Notes: generated by a model from the sequence alone, not told the origin. Counted from the first letter of the stretch, positions 30,680-44,730 are shown. The stretch is DNA of 64,000 nucleotides from Salinicola corii (GCF_008298015.1 NZ_VTPX01000006.1:1-64000), one strand, 5' to 3'. Made by a program: numbers and translations.

Positions 30680-30699
30680 GGCACTGCTTCCGCAGTGCC
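30680..30699 (-). other. Hairpin in the leuS-lptE gap
   Basis: A perfect 8-bp stem (30680-30687 with 30692-30699) with a 4-base loop in the 111-bp gap between the leuS stop and the lptE start. It has no T tract on the minus strand, so it may be an mRNA-stabilising or processing hairpin, not a full terminator. Confidence 0.4.
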
Positions 30700-30768
30700 A
30701 GGTGGGATTCAGTGCCGACCCGTGGGGTAGCCGATATCCCGGACATCGGTATACCGGTAGACGACCCT

Positions 30769-34133
<3,365 letters not shown>

Positions 34134-34250
34134 CGTGCGAGCGGGGATGCCGTCGTACGGCCCCCCGCGAGACCGGAGACTCCTGGGAACATTCGGCATC
34201 GACATAAGTCGTAACGGCATTCCACGCTGAAATCGACGAGGGACCAGATC

Positions 34251-35615
34251 GTGCCGAAGTCAATCCTCCCGTGGCGACGGGGTCTGCTGGCCATCGGCCT
34301 GTTGGCCGGGTTTTGCGACCCGCTTCGGGCCGATGCGCTCACCCGCGACGCCGAGTCCATGGCGAGGGCCGGATGCCCTGACTGGTTACCGCGCGCTACC
34401 CGATGTTATAGCGGCCAGGATACTCATGGCGCCTATTACTGGATCGCGATCCCCGACGGCTGGAACCATAAGCTGGTGCTCCACAGCCACGGCGGTCCAC
34501 GCCCCAACGCCCCTCGGCCCGACGATCCGCTCGATATCGATCTGCGTCAGTACGACGTGATGGTCCGGGAGGGTTATGCCTGGGCCGGGTCCAGCTACCG
34601 GCGCGGCGGCTACGGCGTGCGAATGGCGGCCGAGGATACCGATTATCTGCGGCGGCTTTTCGTCGAACGCTTCGGCCAGCCCGATCGCATCTACCTCCAT
34701 GGGCAGTCGTGGGGAGGCAATGTGGCGGCCAAGGCCATGGAGCTCTACGGCACGGATGCGGAGGGTCGGCACCGGTACGATGGGGCGTTGCTGACCAGCG
34801 GCGTACTGGGGGGTGGCACTCAAGCCTATCAGTTTCGCGCCGATCTGCGGGCGGTCTATCAGTACTACTGTGCCAACCATCCCTACCCCGGCGAACGGCA
34901 ATACCCCTTGTGGGAGGGGTTGCCGAAGGGAAGCGACATGACCCCGGAAGCGCTCAACGCGCGGGTCGACGCGTGCACGGGCGCCGGGCTGCCGGCCGAG
35001 CAGCGCACGCTCGTTCAGCAGCGGACGCTGAACAATATCGTCGATGTCGTGCGGATTCCGCCCGGCACGCTGAAGGCACACATGCGCTGGTCGACGTTCC
35101 TGTTCCAGGACATGGTCGAGCAGCAGCTCGACGGCGCAAGCCCGTTTTCGAATCGCGGCGTGCGCTACCGTGGCTCGAGCAACGACGACGCACTCAACAA
35201 GGGGATCTCGCGATTCGACGGGGATGCCCGGGCGGTCGAGAAACTAGGCGAGGATGCCGGGCTCACCGGCATGACCGATATTCCCACGGTGACCATGCAC
35301 GCGATCGACGATCCGATCATCTTCGTGGAGAACGAGTGGCTCTATCGGCGGGCACGCGAAGATAGCGGGACCGCCGACAGCCTGGTCCAGATCTATACCG
35401 ACGAAGCGGTGCACAGCAAGCTCTCCACGCCGCAGTATGCCGCTGCACTGGAGGCGCTGGACCGCTGGGTGGAGCGCGACCGCAAGCCCACCCCGGAGGC
35501 GATCGCCCGCTACTGCGAGACGCGGGAAGCCAGTGTCTACGATGGGGGCTGCCATTTCGACACGGATTACGAGGTGGCCGACTGGCGCGCCAGGGTCTAT
35601 GCCCGCCAGCCTTGA
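34251..35615 (+). CDS. Secreted alpha/beta hydrolase
   Basis: 454 residues with an N-terminal hydrophobic signal segment (GLLAIGLLAGFCDPLRADA), so probably periplasmic or secreted. The nucleophile elbow GQSWGG places the catalytic Ser at 153; Asp353 in HAIDDPII and His388 in DEAVHSKLS complete a likely triad. LHSHGG near residue 83 fits an oxyanion region. Four or more cysteines suggest disulfides. The substrate is not evident; the architecture resembles peptidase-S9-like or tannase-like hydrolases only at fold level. The GTG start at 34251 has GAGGG upstream. It is convergent with the MHS transporter gene. Confidence 0.8.
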   Translation: MPKSILPWRRGLLAIGLLAGFCDPLRADALTRDAESMARAGCPDWLPRATRCYSGQDTHGAYYWIAIPDGWNHKLVLHSHGGPRPNAPRPDDPLDIDLRQYDVMVREGYAWAGSSYRRGGYGVRMAAEDTDYLRRLFVERFGQPDRIYLHGQSWGGNVAAKAMELYGTDAEGRHRYDGALLTSGVLGGGTQAYQFRADLRAVYQYYCANHPYPGERQYPLWEGLPKGSDMTPEALNARVDACTGAGLPAEQRTLVQQRTLNNIVDVVRIPPGTLKAHMRWSTFLFQDMVEQQLDGASPFSNRGVRYRGSSNDDALNKGISRFDGDARAVEKLGEDAGLTGMTDIPTVTMHAIDDPIIFVENEWLYRRAREDSGTADSLVQIYTDEAVHSKLSTPQYAAALEALDRWVERDRKPTPEAIARYCETREASVYDGGCHFDTDYEVADWRARVYARQP

Positions 35616-35639
35616 GCGCGCGTTTCGCGATCTAGAGGT

Positions 35640-37010
35640 CTAGAGTGCGGGTTGCACGTCTGGCTTGGATGGTCGCTGCCACTCGGCCTCGTCGGCGTCC
35701 AGCGCCCGGTGCGACGACTCCGGCAGGCGCAGCCCACCCCACATCGCCAGTAGCGTGATCGCGATCAGGTAGATCGCGGGCGACAGGTTGTTGCCAGTGC
35801 GGTCGATCAGCCAGGTCGCGACCAACGGCGCCGTGCCGCCGAAGATCGTGTAGGAGACGTTGTAGCAGAGCGCCGAGGCGGTATATCGAACGCGCGTCGG
35901 GAACTGCTCCGACAGCAGCACCGCCGTCACCACGCCGCAGATTACCGCGCCCACCGCCATCAGCATCGCCCCGATCAGCGATGCCCACCACTCGCCACTG
36001 CCGGCCAGCGTATAGGCGGGGAAGACCGCCCCGATGAGGCACGCCCCGGCGGTCAGTATCGTCTTGCGGCGCCCGACTCGGTCGGCATAGCGTCCGATGA
36101 ATGGACACAGCGCCGCGGCAAAGAGCAGCGCGACGAGGCTGGCCAGCAGCGCCGTGGTGCGAGAGGCGTCGCCGACCACCTGCATGTAGGTCGTGAAGTA
36201 GGTCGTGAACATGTAGAACGACAGCGCCGTTACTGAGATGAAGGCGCTGAGGCTGACGATGGTGGCGCCGTGGGTGCGGACGGTCTCCTTCAGCGGTGCC
36301 TGCGGCACGGCATGCTGGGCTTTCAGGGCCTGGAAGGCGGGGGATTCGTCCAGGCGCAGGCGCATGTAGAGCCCGACCAACCCCAGCGGGGCGGCAATCA
36401 GGAACGGCACGCGCCAGCCCCAGGCGTTTAAGGCCTGTTCGGACAGCAGGGCGCTGATGGAGAAGGTCAGCGCCGCCGCGGTGGCGAAGGCCAGAAAGGT
36501 CGAGACCGGAACGAAGCTGCCGTAACGGGCCTTGCGGTGGGTCGGCGCGTGTTCCATCACGAAAGCGCAGGCTCCGGCATATTCGCCGCCGGCGGAGAAG
36601 CCCTGGACGCAGCGGGCCAGCGCCAGTGCCAGCGGCGCGAACAGGCCGACGCTGGCGTAGGTCGGCAGCACACCGATCAGGGTGGTGGCGCCGGCCATCA
36701 GCAGCACGGTGACGGACAGTATGCGCTTGCGTCCGATCCTGTCGCCGAGCATGCCGAAGAAGATGCCGCCCAGCGGACGTAGCGCAAACGAGACCGCGAA
36801 TACCGCGAATGTCTGCAACAGTGCCAGTGAATCGTCGCCGGGGGGGAAGAAATGCTGTGCGATGATCACGGCCAGAAAGCCGTAGACGGCGAAATCGAAC
36901 CACTCGACGAAATTGCCGATCGCCGATGCCGCGATCACCTTGCGTAGTGTGGCCAGATCGATATCGGCCGGGGCCAAAGCGGTCGCGTTGTTATTGTTGA
37001 CCGTTGCCAT
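35640..37010 (-). CDS. MFS transporter of the metabolite:H+ symporter (MHS/ProP-like) family
   Basis: 456 residues and twelve hydrophobic segments. The opening AASAIGNFVEWFDFAVYGFLA and the loop GDRIGRKRIL are hallmarks of the MHS family (ProP, KgtP, ShiA). RCVQGFSAGGEYAGA in helix 4 is the family signature. Members import osmolytes or mono/di-carboxylates with protons. It lies 115 bp downstream of the 2-oxoadipate decarboxylase-like gene on the same strand; import of a dicarboxylate or lysine-pathway acid is an inference from that pairing only. Confidence 0.85.
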   Translation of the reverse strand: MATVNNNNATALAPADIDLATLRKVIAASAIGNFVEWFDFAVYGFLAVIIAQHFFPPGDDSLALLQTFAVFAVSFALRPLGGIFFGMLGDRIGRKRILSVTVLLMAGATTLIGVLPTYASVGLFAPLALALARCVQGFSAGGEYAGACAFVMEHAPTHRKARYGSFVPVSTFLAFATAAALTFSISALLSEQALNAWGWRVPFLIAAPLGLVGLYMRLRLDESPAFQALKAQHAVPQAPLKETVRTHGATIVSLSAFISVTALSFYMFTTYFTTYMQVVGDASRTTALLASLVALLFAAALCPFIGRYADRVGRRKTILTAGACLIGAVFPAYTLAGSGEWWASLIGAMLMAVGAVICGVVTAVLLSEQFPTRVRYTASALCYNVSYTIFGGTAPLVATWLIDRTGNNLSPAIYLIAITLLAMWGGLRLPESSHRALDADEAEWQRPSKPDVQPAL

Positions 37011-37125
37011 TGCCAGTCTCCATGGGTTTCGAGCGAAGCTCTCAGCCTAGGGCGACCGGCGAATGACTATCGCCATTCAGGCGACGAGAAGTGTTCTGGC
37101 CACGACGCCTCCTGGGCGACAGCCC

Positions 37126-38502
37126 TCACGCCTGGATACCCAGCTGTTGCCTTGCCCGCTCCAACGAATCTGCCTGTAGCCGAGCGTAGAGTTCGAACTG
37201 GTCGTGGACCGGTCGGCCAAGGGCGAGTTCGAAGGCGCTCTGGTTGGATTCGCTGGCATAGGCCTGATGCGGTGCATCGCCCAGGTTCGACTGAAAGATG
37301 CCGGCAGCGCTCACCGGCAGGAAATCCTCGTAGGTGATCGGTATGGCTTCGATCCAGTCGGCCGCCATGGCAGCGTCGAGCGAGGATGGCGCCGGCTCTC
37401 CCTTGGCCAGCCGCTGGCGGCCGCTCTCGCTGACGCGGTATCGAAAGTAGGCGAGGGCGTCGCGCCGCAGCGTCTGCGGATCGTCGGGAAACGCCGAGAA
37501 GCATTCGCTCAACTGACGTTGATGCGCCGTATTGTCGGCAGCGCCCGGTGCCTGACGCGAGCGGGTCAGCAACTCGTCGTAAAGCGCCCGGCCCTTGGGC
37601 GTCAGCGCCGCGCCGCGCTGCTCGATTTCGCCGAAGCGGGCGGTATGGGTGCCGCTCTCGTCGCTGGCAGCGAAACGGACCGGCTCTTCCAGTGCCTTGA
37701 AGCTGGTCTGGCGCAGCAGGATGGGGCGCTGGCGCCGAGGCGGGCCCTCGATGACCGCCTTGGGCGTGATGCCGTAGCCCGGCATGGCGGCCTGGGCGGC
37801 GTCGATATCCAGCGTTCGCGGGGTGAGGTGATTGATGTGTGGCCCGCGGAAGCAGACCACGTCGGCCACGAGACGATGCGCGTCGTGCAGCGCCCGGTAA
37901 GTGCCGTGATCGACGGTCGCGTCGCGATGCCAGCGGAAGGTCTCGAGGATTTCGCTCACGAAGCGTTCGGCCTGATCGCTGTCGAATCCGCCCTGGCGTT
38001 CGCCGATCGCGACCAGCTCCCTGGCACCGGGCGTGAAGATGTCGCGCTCGGCCAGAATCGCGGCGGCCTGGCGGCGAAGCTCGTCCTCTTCGATCAGTTC
38101 CAGGCGCAGCAGCGAAGTGAAGACCCGGAACGGGTTGCGCTTGAGCGATGCCTCATCGATGGGCCGGAATGCGGTGGAGTGAACCGGCACGCCGGCTGCC
38201 GACAGGTCGTAGTAGCTCACCGGGAACATGCCCATCAGCGCAAAGACGCGCCTGAGCATCGACAGTTCGTCGGCGGTGCCTACCCGAATCGCACCGTGGC
38301 GCTCGACGTCCAGGCGTGACGTTTCGTCGTGGGCGCCAAACTGGGCGGCCAGCGCCGGGTCCGCCTCGAGGGTCCTACGGTTGATGTCGGCGACCAGTTT
38401 CAGCAGATCGCCATACTGCGGCACCTCCTGGCGATACATGTCGGACATGGCTTGCGAAAAGGCGCTGCGGATATCGTCGGGGGAGACCAGTGGCAGTGTC
38501 AT
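37126..38502 (-). CDS. hglS: 2-oxoadipate dioxygenase/decarboxylase (HglS/YdcJ, DUF1338)
   Basis: Fe(II) enzyme that converts 2-oxoadipate to D-2-hydroxyglutarate in lysine catabolism in Pseudomonas putida. The 458-residue protein keeps the metal ligands: His69 in ERHGAIRVGT, His225 in GPHINHLTPRTLD, and a Glu at 292 or 294 in ARFGEIEQRG, nearly the same numbering as the characterised enzyme (70/226/294). The ATG at 38502 gives full family length. No other D-lysine or pipecolate genes are in the window, so the exact pathway is inferred. Confidence 0.85.
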   Translation of the reverse strand: MTLPLVSPDDIRSAFSQAMSDMYRQEVPQYGDLLKLVADINRRTLEADPALAAQFGAHDETSRLDVERHGAIRVGTADELSMLRRVFALMGMFPVSYYDLSAAGVPVHSTAFRPIDEASLKRNPFRVFTSLLRLELIEEDELRRQAAAILAERDIFTPGARELVAIGERQGGFDSDQAERFVSEILETFRWHRDATVDHGTYRALHDAHRLVADVVCFRGPHINHLTPRTLDIDAAQAAMPGYGITPKAVIEGPPRRQRPILLRQTSFKALEEPVRFAASDESGTHTARFGEIEQRGAALTPKGRALYDELLTRSRQAPGAADNTAHQRQLSECFSAFPDDPQTLRRDALAYFRYRVSESGRQRLAKGEPAPSSLDAAMAADWIEAIPITYEDFLPVSAAGIFQSNLGDAPHQAYASESNQSAFELALGRPVHDQFELYARLQADSLERARQQLGIQA

Positions 38503-38690
38503 GGCAGACTCGATGACCGGAAATGAAGACCTTCATCCAACGCTATCGGTGCTCTGGAGGCAAGCGACAGGAGTCGGCCTGGAACCAATCGATAAACACG
38601 CGTCGCATATTGGAAAAGCGGAAGAAAGTGTAGGGGCAGGAGGGAAGAAGGAAGCGCGGGGTGGCTGACGCTGGGCGGGGGATCGTTTCG

Positions 38691-38752
38691 AAAAGACGGC
38701 GCCGCCACCCACCGGGTTCGAGAAGGAATCCCGGCGGCGTGGCGGCGTCGTC
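38691..38752 (-). terminator. Intrinsic terminator downstream of lnt
   Basis: A long GC-rich hairpin (arms 38695-38716 and 38730-38752, about 20 pairs with two or three mismatches, 13-base loop) is followed on the minus strand by TTTT (38694-38691). It lies just after the lnt stop and ends the miaB-to-lnt cluster. Confidence 0.75.
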
Positions 38753-38763
38753 GATGGGTCGTT

Positions 38764-40251
38764 TCAGGACGACTGGCGCGTCTTCCAGACCAGCGCCGGA
38801 GCCAGCAGCAGCAACGAGAGTAGCCAGGTCGGCCAGCTACCGGTGCGAGTGAACGGCGTCAGCCCGGTCATCGGAACGATATCGCCGACGACGCTGGCGG
38901 TCGCGAACTGCGGCGCGCGCTCCCGCAGACGGCCCTGATCGTCGATGATCGCGGTCACGCCGTTGCTGGTGGCGCGGACGACGTAGCGACCGTTCTCGAG
39001 CGCTCGCAGGCGTGCCATCTGCAGGTGCTGCAACGGACCGATCGAGCGGCCGAACCAGGTATCGTTGGAAACCGTCAGCAGGACGTTGGCGTCTCGCGCC
39101 CGCTCGGCGACCAGATCGGGATAGACGATCTCGTAGCAGATGGCGCTGCCGATGGCGACACCGTGGGTCAGGATCGGCGGCTGAGAATCCGCCCCGGCGG
39201 TGAAGTCCGACATCGGCAGGTCGAAGAAATCGATGATCCCGCGCAGCAGGAAATCGAGCGGCAGGAATTCGCCGAACGGCACCAGATGGCTCTTGCGATA
39301 CTCGCCGCGGACATCGCCGACACCGGTAATCGCATTGTAGTAGCGCCCCGCTTCGTCACGCTGGACGATACCCGTCAGCAGCGAGGTCTCCGGCGGCAGC
39401 GTCGACTGCAGGCGGGCCATGAACGGGCGGGCCTGGCGCTCGAACATCGGCAGCGCGGTCTCCGGCCACACGATGATGTCGACATCGTCGGGTTGTTCGC
39501 GGGTCATTCGGCTATAGGTATTGACGGCGTTGCGCTGTCCCTCGGGACTCCACTTGGAGAGCTGAGGGAGATTACCCTGCAGCAGCGCGACCCGCAGCGG
39601 GTCCGCCGCCGGCGTGGTCCAGTGGCTGGGCAGCACCAGCGGCGCCAGCCAGAGCAGAGCGACCGGGGCTGCCGCCCACCAGCGCCGACGGCAGAATTCG
39701 ACCAGTAGCGTTCCCGTGAGGGCGACGATCAACGACAGCAGATAGACGCCGCCGACAGGCGCCCATGGCGCCAGCGGGGAATCGACCTGGGCACTGCCCA
39801 GCAGCAGCCAGGGAAAGCCGGTGAAGGCCCAGCTGCGGAAGGCCTCTCCCAGCACCCAGATACCGGCAAAGCTGAGAAAGGCGAGCCGGGACGAGGTGAA
39901 GCGGCGGTAGAGACCGAAGACGAAGGCGTGGAACAGCGCCAGCGTGCCGACGAACAGCGCTGTCAGGAACAGCGCCAGCGGTACGCCGGTGTAGCCGTAG
40001 TCGTGGATCGAGACGTAGACCCAGGAAGTACCGGTACCGAATAGCCCGACCCCGAACAGCCAGCCGCGGAGCGCTGCCTGGCCGACGCTCAAGCGGTGCT
40101 GGCCGAGATACATTAGGGCCACCGCCACCGGCCCCAGCCACCACAGGTGGAAGGGCGCGAAGGAGAGCGTGGAGAACCCGCCGGCGACCAGCGCAGCGAG
40201 ATAGCCAGGCCATGGGCGGCGGGCGGAAATCAACGGCTTGGCTTGCGGCAT
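38764..40251 (-). CDS. lnt: Apolipoprotein N-acyltransferase Lnt
   Basis: Inner-membrane enzyme that N-acylates the diacylglyceryl-cysteine of lipoproteins, the last step of maturation. 495 residues: about seven N-terminal membrane helices, then a nitrilase-like periplasmic domain with the Glu-Lys-Cys triad visible in WPETALP, KSHLVPFGEFLP and AICYEIVYPD, and one last C-terminal helix (WLLSLLLLAPALVW). CTAGGAGAG precedes the ATG. It follows corC by 90 bp, the common gammaproteobacterial order. Confidence 0.94.
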   Translation of the reverse strand: MPQAKPLISARRPWPGYLAALVAGGFSTLSFAPFHLWWLGPVAVALMYLGQHRLSVGQAALRGWLFGVGLFGTGTSWVYVSIHDYGYTGVPLALFLTALFVGTLALFHAFVFGLYRRFTSSRLAFLSFAGIWVLGEAFRSWAFTGFPWLLLGSAQVDSPLAPWAPVGGVYLLSLIVALTGTLLVEFCRRRWWAAAPVALLWLAPLVLPSHWTTPAADPLRVALLQGNLPQLSKWSPEGQRNAVNTYSRMTREQPDDVDIIVWPETALPMFERQARPFMARLQSTLPPETSLLTGIVQRDEAGRYYNAITGVGDVRGEYRKSHLVPFGEFLPLDFLLRGIIDFFDLPMSDFTAGADSQPPILTHGVAIGSAICYEIVYPDLVAERARDANVLLTVSNDTWFGRSIGPLQHLQMARLRALENGRYVVRATSNGVTAIIDDQGRLRERAPQFATASVVGDIVPMTGLTPFTRTGSWPTWLLSLLLLAPALVWKTRQSS

Positions 40252-40341
40252 GTCGGGAGCTCTCCTAGCGAAAAGTGCCCCTTATATCAAAGTTGCCGGT
40301 CAAATGCGCCAAGTGGTTGCGACCCGTTCAGGCGGGATCGT

Positions 40342-41235
40342 TCAGCTCTCGATCCGGCGCGGGGATTCGCTCTCGATTTCGACCGGTACGGGCTTGGCCT
40401 GCAGCAGACGAATGCGGCGGTTGTCCGCGTTGAGAACCGTGAATCGCCACTCGCCGAGATCGGTATGCTCGTTGCGGCCGGGTAGATGGCCGAAACGCTG
40501 CATGATCAGGCCACCGACAGTATCGAATTCGTCATCGGAAAATGCGGTATCGAAGTGTTCGTTGAAGTCCTCGATCGGCGTCAACGCGCGTACGGCGTAG
40601 GTGCCGTCGCCCATATCGCGGATGTCCTCTTCCTCGTCGGTATCGTGCTCATCCTCGATATCGCCGACGATCTGCTCGAGGATGTCCTCGATGGTGACGA
40701 TGCCGGCGGTGCCGCCGTACTCGTCGACCACGATCGCCATGTGATTGTGGGTGTCGCGGAACTCCTTGAGCAGGCTGTTGAGTCGCTTGGACTCGGGCAC
40801 GAACATCGCCGGACGCAGCACATCGCGCAGCTCGAAGGCTTCGCGTTCCTGGCTGTTGCCCTTGAGCAGCGGCAGCAGGTCCTTGACCAGCAGGATGCCG
40901 AGGACGTCATCGAGGTTGTCGTCGATCACCGGATAGCGGGAATGGGCGGTCTCCAGGATGATCGGCAGGCAATCCTCCGGTCGTTGGGTCACGCTGATCG
41001 CAGTGACTTGGGAGCGGGGGATCATGACTTCGCGAACCTGCTGGTCGCTGATCTGGAAGGCGCCCTCGATGATGGTCAGGGCGTCCTGATCCAGGTTCAA
41101 CCGGGGGCCGGCCTCGCGCAGGAAGGTGAGTAGCTCCTCGCGGGAGCTGGGTTCATCGAAATCGCTAGAGAAGGTACTGATGAGTTTTTCAAGCCAGGAT
41201 CGACTGCCCTGGCTACTCGATCGGTCTTCGCTCAT
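40342..41235 (-). CDS. corC: HlyC/CorC family protein (magnesium/cobalt efflux CorC)
   Basis: 297-residue cytosolic protein with two CBS domains ([20 protein letters not shown] onwards and [45 protein letters not shown]) followed by the CorC_HlyC domain ([31 protein letters not shown]). In enterics CorC acts with CorA in Mg/Co efflux. The [17 protein letters not shown] block is diagnostic. Order ybeY-corC-lnt is conserved. A gap of about 290 bp separates it from ybeY; I see no firmly supported gene there. Confidence 0.92.
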   Translation of the reverse strand: MSEDRSSSQGSRSWLEKLISTFSSDFDEPSSREELLTFLREAGPRLNLDQDALTIIEGAFQISDQQVREVMIPRSQVTAISVTQRPEDCLPIILETAHSRYPVIDDNLDDVLGILLVKDLLPLLKGNSQEREAFELRDVLRPAMFVPESKRLNSLLKEFRDTHNHMAIVVDEYGGTAGIVTIEDILEQIVGDIEDEHDTDEEEDIRDMGDGTYAVRALTPIEDFNEHFDTAFSDDEFDTVGGLIMQRFGHLPGRNEHTDLGEWRFTVLNADNRRIRLLQAKPVPVEIESESPRRIES

Positions 41236-41526
41236 GACTGTGGTCTCTTGTCCTCGGATGACGCACGGAAGGGGGAAGTGATATCGCTCCGGGGCGTCGA
41301 GCTGGGTGATGAAGACGCCGTGGCACCCACGCGCCCGATGACGGGGCGTGTCGAATCGATGATCGATATCCAGAGAGGGCCGTCCGCGATCCGGAGGCGG
41401 CCAGGCGGAGGCTCGTCGGGCTGTTCGGCCGTCGGGGCCGGGGTCTCGCTTGATCGTTCCCAGTGATGGCAGGAAGATCTCGTCGGTGTCGGCATGGCAC
41501 TGAGTGTCGGGGTTGTGAGTCGAAGT

Positions 41527-42012
41527 CTAGGCATCGGGTGTCGGATCGGTGTCGCGATAGGGGTCCGCGATGCCGAACCGGGCGAGCAACGCACGTTCCA
41601 GCGTCTCCATTCGCTCGGCTTCCTCGTCATCTATATGGTCATAGCCGAGCAAATGCAAGCCGCCATGTATTACCAGATGGGCGTAGTGGTCGTGGGTCGA
41701 CTTGCCCTGTTCCCGCGCTTCGCGCACCACGATCTCGTGGCAGATGACCAGATCGCCGAGCAGCGGCAGCTCGAGCCCGGGGGGCGCCTCGAACGGGAAG
41801 GAGAGCACGTTGGTCGGGCTGTCCTTTCCCCGGTAGTCGCGATTGAGCTGCCGGCTCTCGTCGCATTGGACGAAACGGATGGTCAATTCGCTGCGCGGAT
41901 CCGCCTCGTTCTCGAGCACCGCCGTCATCCAGCGTTCGAGGTCGGCTGCCTCGGGCAGTTCGGCTTCGGCCTGTTCGCCGACGGCGACCTGGCGATCGAT
42001 TTCGAGGCTCAT
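41527..42012 (-). CDS. ybeY: Endoribonuclease YbeY (16S rRNA maturation)
   Basis: Metal-dependent single-strand endoribonuclease for 16S rRNA 3'-end processing and 70S quality control. 161 residues with the UPF0054 zinc motif [15 protein letters not shown] (H-x3-H-x5-H). The conserved [20 protein letters not shown] stretch precedes it. The ATG at 42012 overlaps the phoH stop by four bases, so the pair is translationally coupled. Confidence 0.94.
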   Translation of the reverse strand: MSLEIDRQVAVGEQAEAELPEAADLERWMTAVLENEADPRSELTIRFVQCDESRQLNRDYRGKDSPTNVLSFPFEAPPGLELPLLGDLVICHEIVVREAREQGKSTHDHYAHLVIHGGLHLLGYDHIDDEEAERMETLERALLARFGIADPYRDTDPTPDA

Positions 42013-43076
42013 GAGTCGTCTTGATCCCGCTGGGTTTCGGCATCGAGACGTGCCTGGCGGCGATCCTCGCGGCGCTGGCGCTGTGCCGCCTCCTCCGTCG
42101 CCTCGTGGATGTCGTAGGCCTCGATGATGCGTTGCACCAGCGGATGGCGGACGACGTCCTTGGGAGCGAACTGGGTGATGCCGATACCCGCGGTGTCGCG
42201 CAGCACCTCGAGGACATGGATCAGCCCCGAGCTCGAGCCCCGCGGCAGATCGACCTGCGTCGCATCGCCGGTAATGACGGCGGTCGAGCCGAAGCCGATG
42301 CGGGTCAGGAACATCTTCATCTGCTCGCGGGTCGTGTTCTGGCTCTCGTCGAGGATGATGAAGGCGTTGTTGAGCGTTCGTCCGCGCATGTAGGCCAACG
42401 GTGCGATCTCGATGATCTGGCGCTCGATCAGCTTGTTGACGTGCTCGAAGCCCAGCATTTCGTAAAGCGCATCGTAGAGCGGACGCAGGTAGGGATCGAT
42501 CTTCTGGGCCAGGTCGCCGGGCAGGAAGCCGAGCTTCTCGCCGGCCTCGACGGCCGGGCGCACCAGCAGGATGCGTCTGACTTCCTGACGGTTCAGCGCT
42601 TCGACTGCCGCCGCGACCGCGAGATAGGTCTTGCCGGTACCTGCGGGGCCGACGCCGAAGTTGATGTCATGGCGGCGTATGCTGGCGACATACCCCTGCT
42701 GGTTGAAGCCACGCGGTTTGATCAGTGTCCGTGGCGTACGAATCAGCAGGCCGCCGGCTTCGATATCGCCGGTCTCTTCTTCCATTGCCTCGACGCCCGA
42801 CTCCTGCAGGTAGAGGTGCACGGTGTCCGGCGTCAGTTCGTCGGCTTCGGTCTCGCGATAGAGGTGCTCGAGCACGTTCGCCGCCGCCTTGACACCGGCA
42901 TCCGGACCGGCGAGCTGGAAGACGTTGCCGCGATTGCGCAGGGTCACGCCCATGCGCGCCTCGACGAGCTTCAGGTGTTCATCGCGCTGGCCACAGAGAT
43001 TGGCCAGGCGCATGGGGTCGTTGGGTTCGAGTGTCAGGGACACGACGCGGTTGTCGGACTGTTGGTCTTGGGTCAA
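42009..43076 (-). CDS. ybeZ: PhoH family ATPase (YbeZ)
   Basis: 355-residue PhoH-like NTPase, the usual partner of YbeY. The N-terminal KH-like part ([29 protein letters not shown]) is followed by Walker [12 protein letters not shown] and Walker [25 protein letters not shown] lies in the RNA/ATPase core. The highly charged C-terminus ([14 protein letters not shown]) is probably disordered. It overlaps ybeY by four bases and follows miaB by 185 bp. Confidence 0.92.
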   Translation of the reverse strand: MTQDQQSDNRVVSLTLEPNDPMRLANLCGQRDEHLKLVEARMGVTLRNRGNVFQLAGPDAGVKAAANVLEHLYRETEADELTPDTVHLYLQESGVEAMEEETGDIEAGGLLIRTPRTLIKPRGFNQQGYVASIRRHDINFGVGPAGTGKTYLAVAAAVEALNRQEVRRILLVRPAVEAGEKLGFLPGDLAQKIDPYLRPLYDALYEMLGFEHVNKLIERQIIEIAPLAYMRGRTLNNAFIILDESQNTTREQMKMFLTRIGFGSTAVITGDATQVDLPRGSSSGLIHVLEVLRDTAGIGITQFAPKDVVRHPLVQRIIEAYDIHEATEEAAQRQRREDRRQARLDAETQRDQDDS

Positions 43077-43261
43077 CGCAAAGAGATCCGTTGGAGTGGA
43101 AAAGTATCGTCAGCTTACTGCGCCGCTTCCGGTCGGAGCAATGATCGTGATCAACTCCGGCCGGCATCGCTCGCGTGGGGGGCGAACGGCGGGCTGCGGG
43201 AGTGCGGTGGCTGGACGCGGGGGCGGAGAGGTGGAGCAGGCGCGCCTCTCCATGCGCCGCG

Positions 43262-44632
43262 TCAATGGCGCTCGGGAGAGGCCAGCTCGCCGCGCAACGA
43301 ATTGGGAAGCGCTTCGGTGATGGTGACATCGACGAAGTAGCCGATGAGCGATGTCGGATCCTCGGCCCGGAAGTTGACGACACGGTTGTTCTCGGTCCGG
43401 CCCGACAGCTGCCCGGGGTCCTTGGGCGAGAAGCCGGTCACCAGGATGCGCTCGCGGTTGCCGACCATGCGGCGGCTGATCTGCTGGGTCTGCTGGTTGA
43501 GTCGGTCCTGCAGGATCGCCAGCCGCTGCTTCTTGGTCTCCACCGATGTCTCGTCCGGCAGGCTGGAAGCGGGCGTGCCGGGGCGCTTGGAATAGATGAA
43601 GCTGAACGACGCATCGAAGCCGATGCGGTGGATCAGGTCCATGGTGTCCTCGAAGTCGGCGTCGGTCTCGCCGGGGAAGCCGATGATGAAGTCCGAGGAG
43701 AAGCTGATGTCCGGGCGCAGGGCGCGAATGCGCTCGAGCTTGTCGATATACATGTCGCGCCCGTGTCCCCGTTTCATGGCCGCCAGGATGCGGTCCGAGC
43801 CCGACTGGACCGGCAGATGCAGATGGCTGACCAGTTCCGGGATCTCGCCGTAGGCTTCGATCAGGCTGTCGGAAAATTCGACCGGGTGCGAGGTGGTGAA
43901 GCGAATGCGGTCGATGCCGTCCACCGCCGCCACGCAGGCGATCAGTTCCGCCAGGTCGATCTCGTCGCCGCCCGCGTCGAGCCCGCGGTAGGCGTTGACG
44001 TTCTGGCCCAGCAGATTGATCTCGCGAACGCCCTGGTCGGCCAGATGCACGACCTCCTCCATCACCGACTCGAAGGGCCTGGACACCTCTTCGCCGCGGG
44101 TATAGGGGACGACACAGAAAGTGCAGTACTTGGAGCAGCCTTCCATGATCGAGACGAACGCCGTGGCGCCGTCGGATTTCGGCTTGGGCAGATGGTCGAA
44201 CTTCTCGATCTCGGGGAAGGTGACGTCCACCGTCTGGATCGGCGTCGCGCTCTTGCTGCGCGCGTCGAGCATGGTCGGCAGCCGGTGCAGCGTCTGCGGG
44301 CCGAACACCATGTCGACATGCGGTGCGCGCTTGCGGATGTTCTCGCCTTCCTGGCTGGCCACGCAGCCACCCACCCCGATGACCAGATCCGGATTTGCGG
44401 CCTTCAGCTTTTTCCAGCGCCCGAGCTGGTGGAACACCTTTTCCTGCGCCTTTTCGCGAATCGAACACGTGTTGAGCAGGATGACGTCGGCCTCACCCTC
44501 CTTGTCGGTGAGTTCCAGACGATGAGATTCGCCGAGCAGGTCCGCGATGCGGGCGGAGTCGTACTCGTTCATCTGACAGCCGTGGGTCTTGATGAACAGC
44601 TTCTTCGTCATAGGTTGCGTTGCTGCGGCCAT
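43262..44632 (-). CDS. miaB: tRNA-2-methylthio-N6-dimethylallyladenosine synthase MiaB
   Basis: Radical-SAM methylthiotransferase converting i6A37 to ms2i6A37 in tRNAs reading U-starting codons. 456 residues: UPF0004 domain with [19 protein letters not shown] and [11 protein letters not shown] (auxiliary cluster cysteines), the radical-SAM motif [13 protein letters not shown] (CxxxCxxC with the preceding GCS), and a C-terminal TRAM domain. It heads the miaB-phoH-ybeY-corC-lnt cluster and has a good promoter just upstream. Confidence 0.95.
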   Translation of the reverse strand: MAAATQPMTKKLFIKTHGCQMNEYDSARIADLLGESHRLELTDKEGEADVILLNTCSIREKAQEKVFHQLGRWKKLKAANPDLVIGVGGCVASQEGENIRKRAPHVDMVFGPQTLHRLPTMLDARSKSATPIQTVDVTFPEIEKFDHLPKPKSDGATAFVSIMEGCSKYCTFCVVPYTRGEEVSRPFESVMEEVVHLADQGVREINLLGQNVNAYRGLDAGGDEIDLAELIACVAAVDGIDRIRFTTSHPVEFSDSLIEAYGEIPELVSHLHLPVQSGSDRILAAMKRGHGRDMYIDKLERIRALRPDISFSSDFIIGFPGETDADFEDTMDLIHRIGFDASFSFIYSKRPGTPASSLPDETSVETKKQRLAILQDRLNQQTQQISRRMVGNRERILVTGFSPKDPGQLSGRTENNRVVNFRAEDPTSLIGYFVDVTITEALPNSLRGELASPERH

Positions 44633-44730
44633 GCGCGCGTCACCGATGCCCCGTGGAGGATGAGAAAAATAGCCGGAACCGGCTGCCGGCGTGGAGTCGC
44701 TGGCGGGCCGTGCTTCCTCGAGAACGCGGC

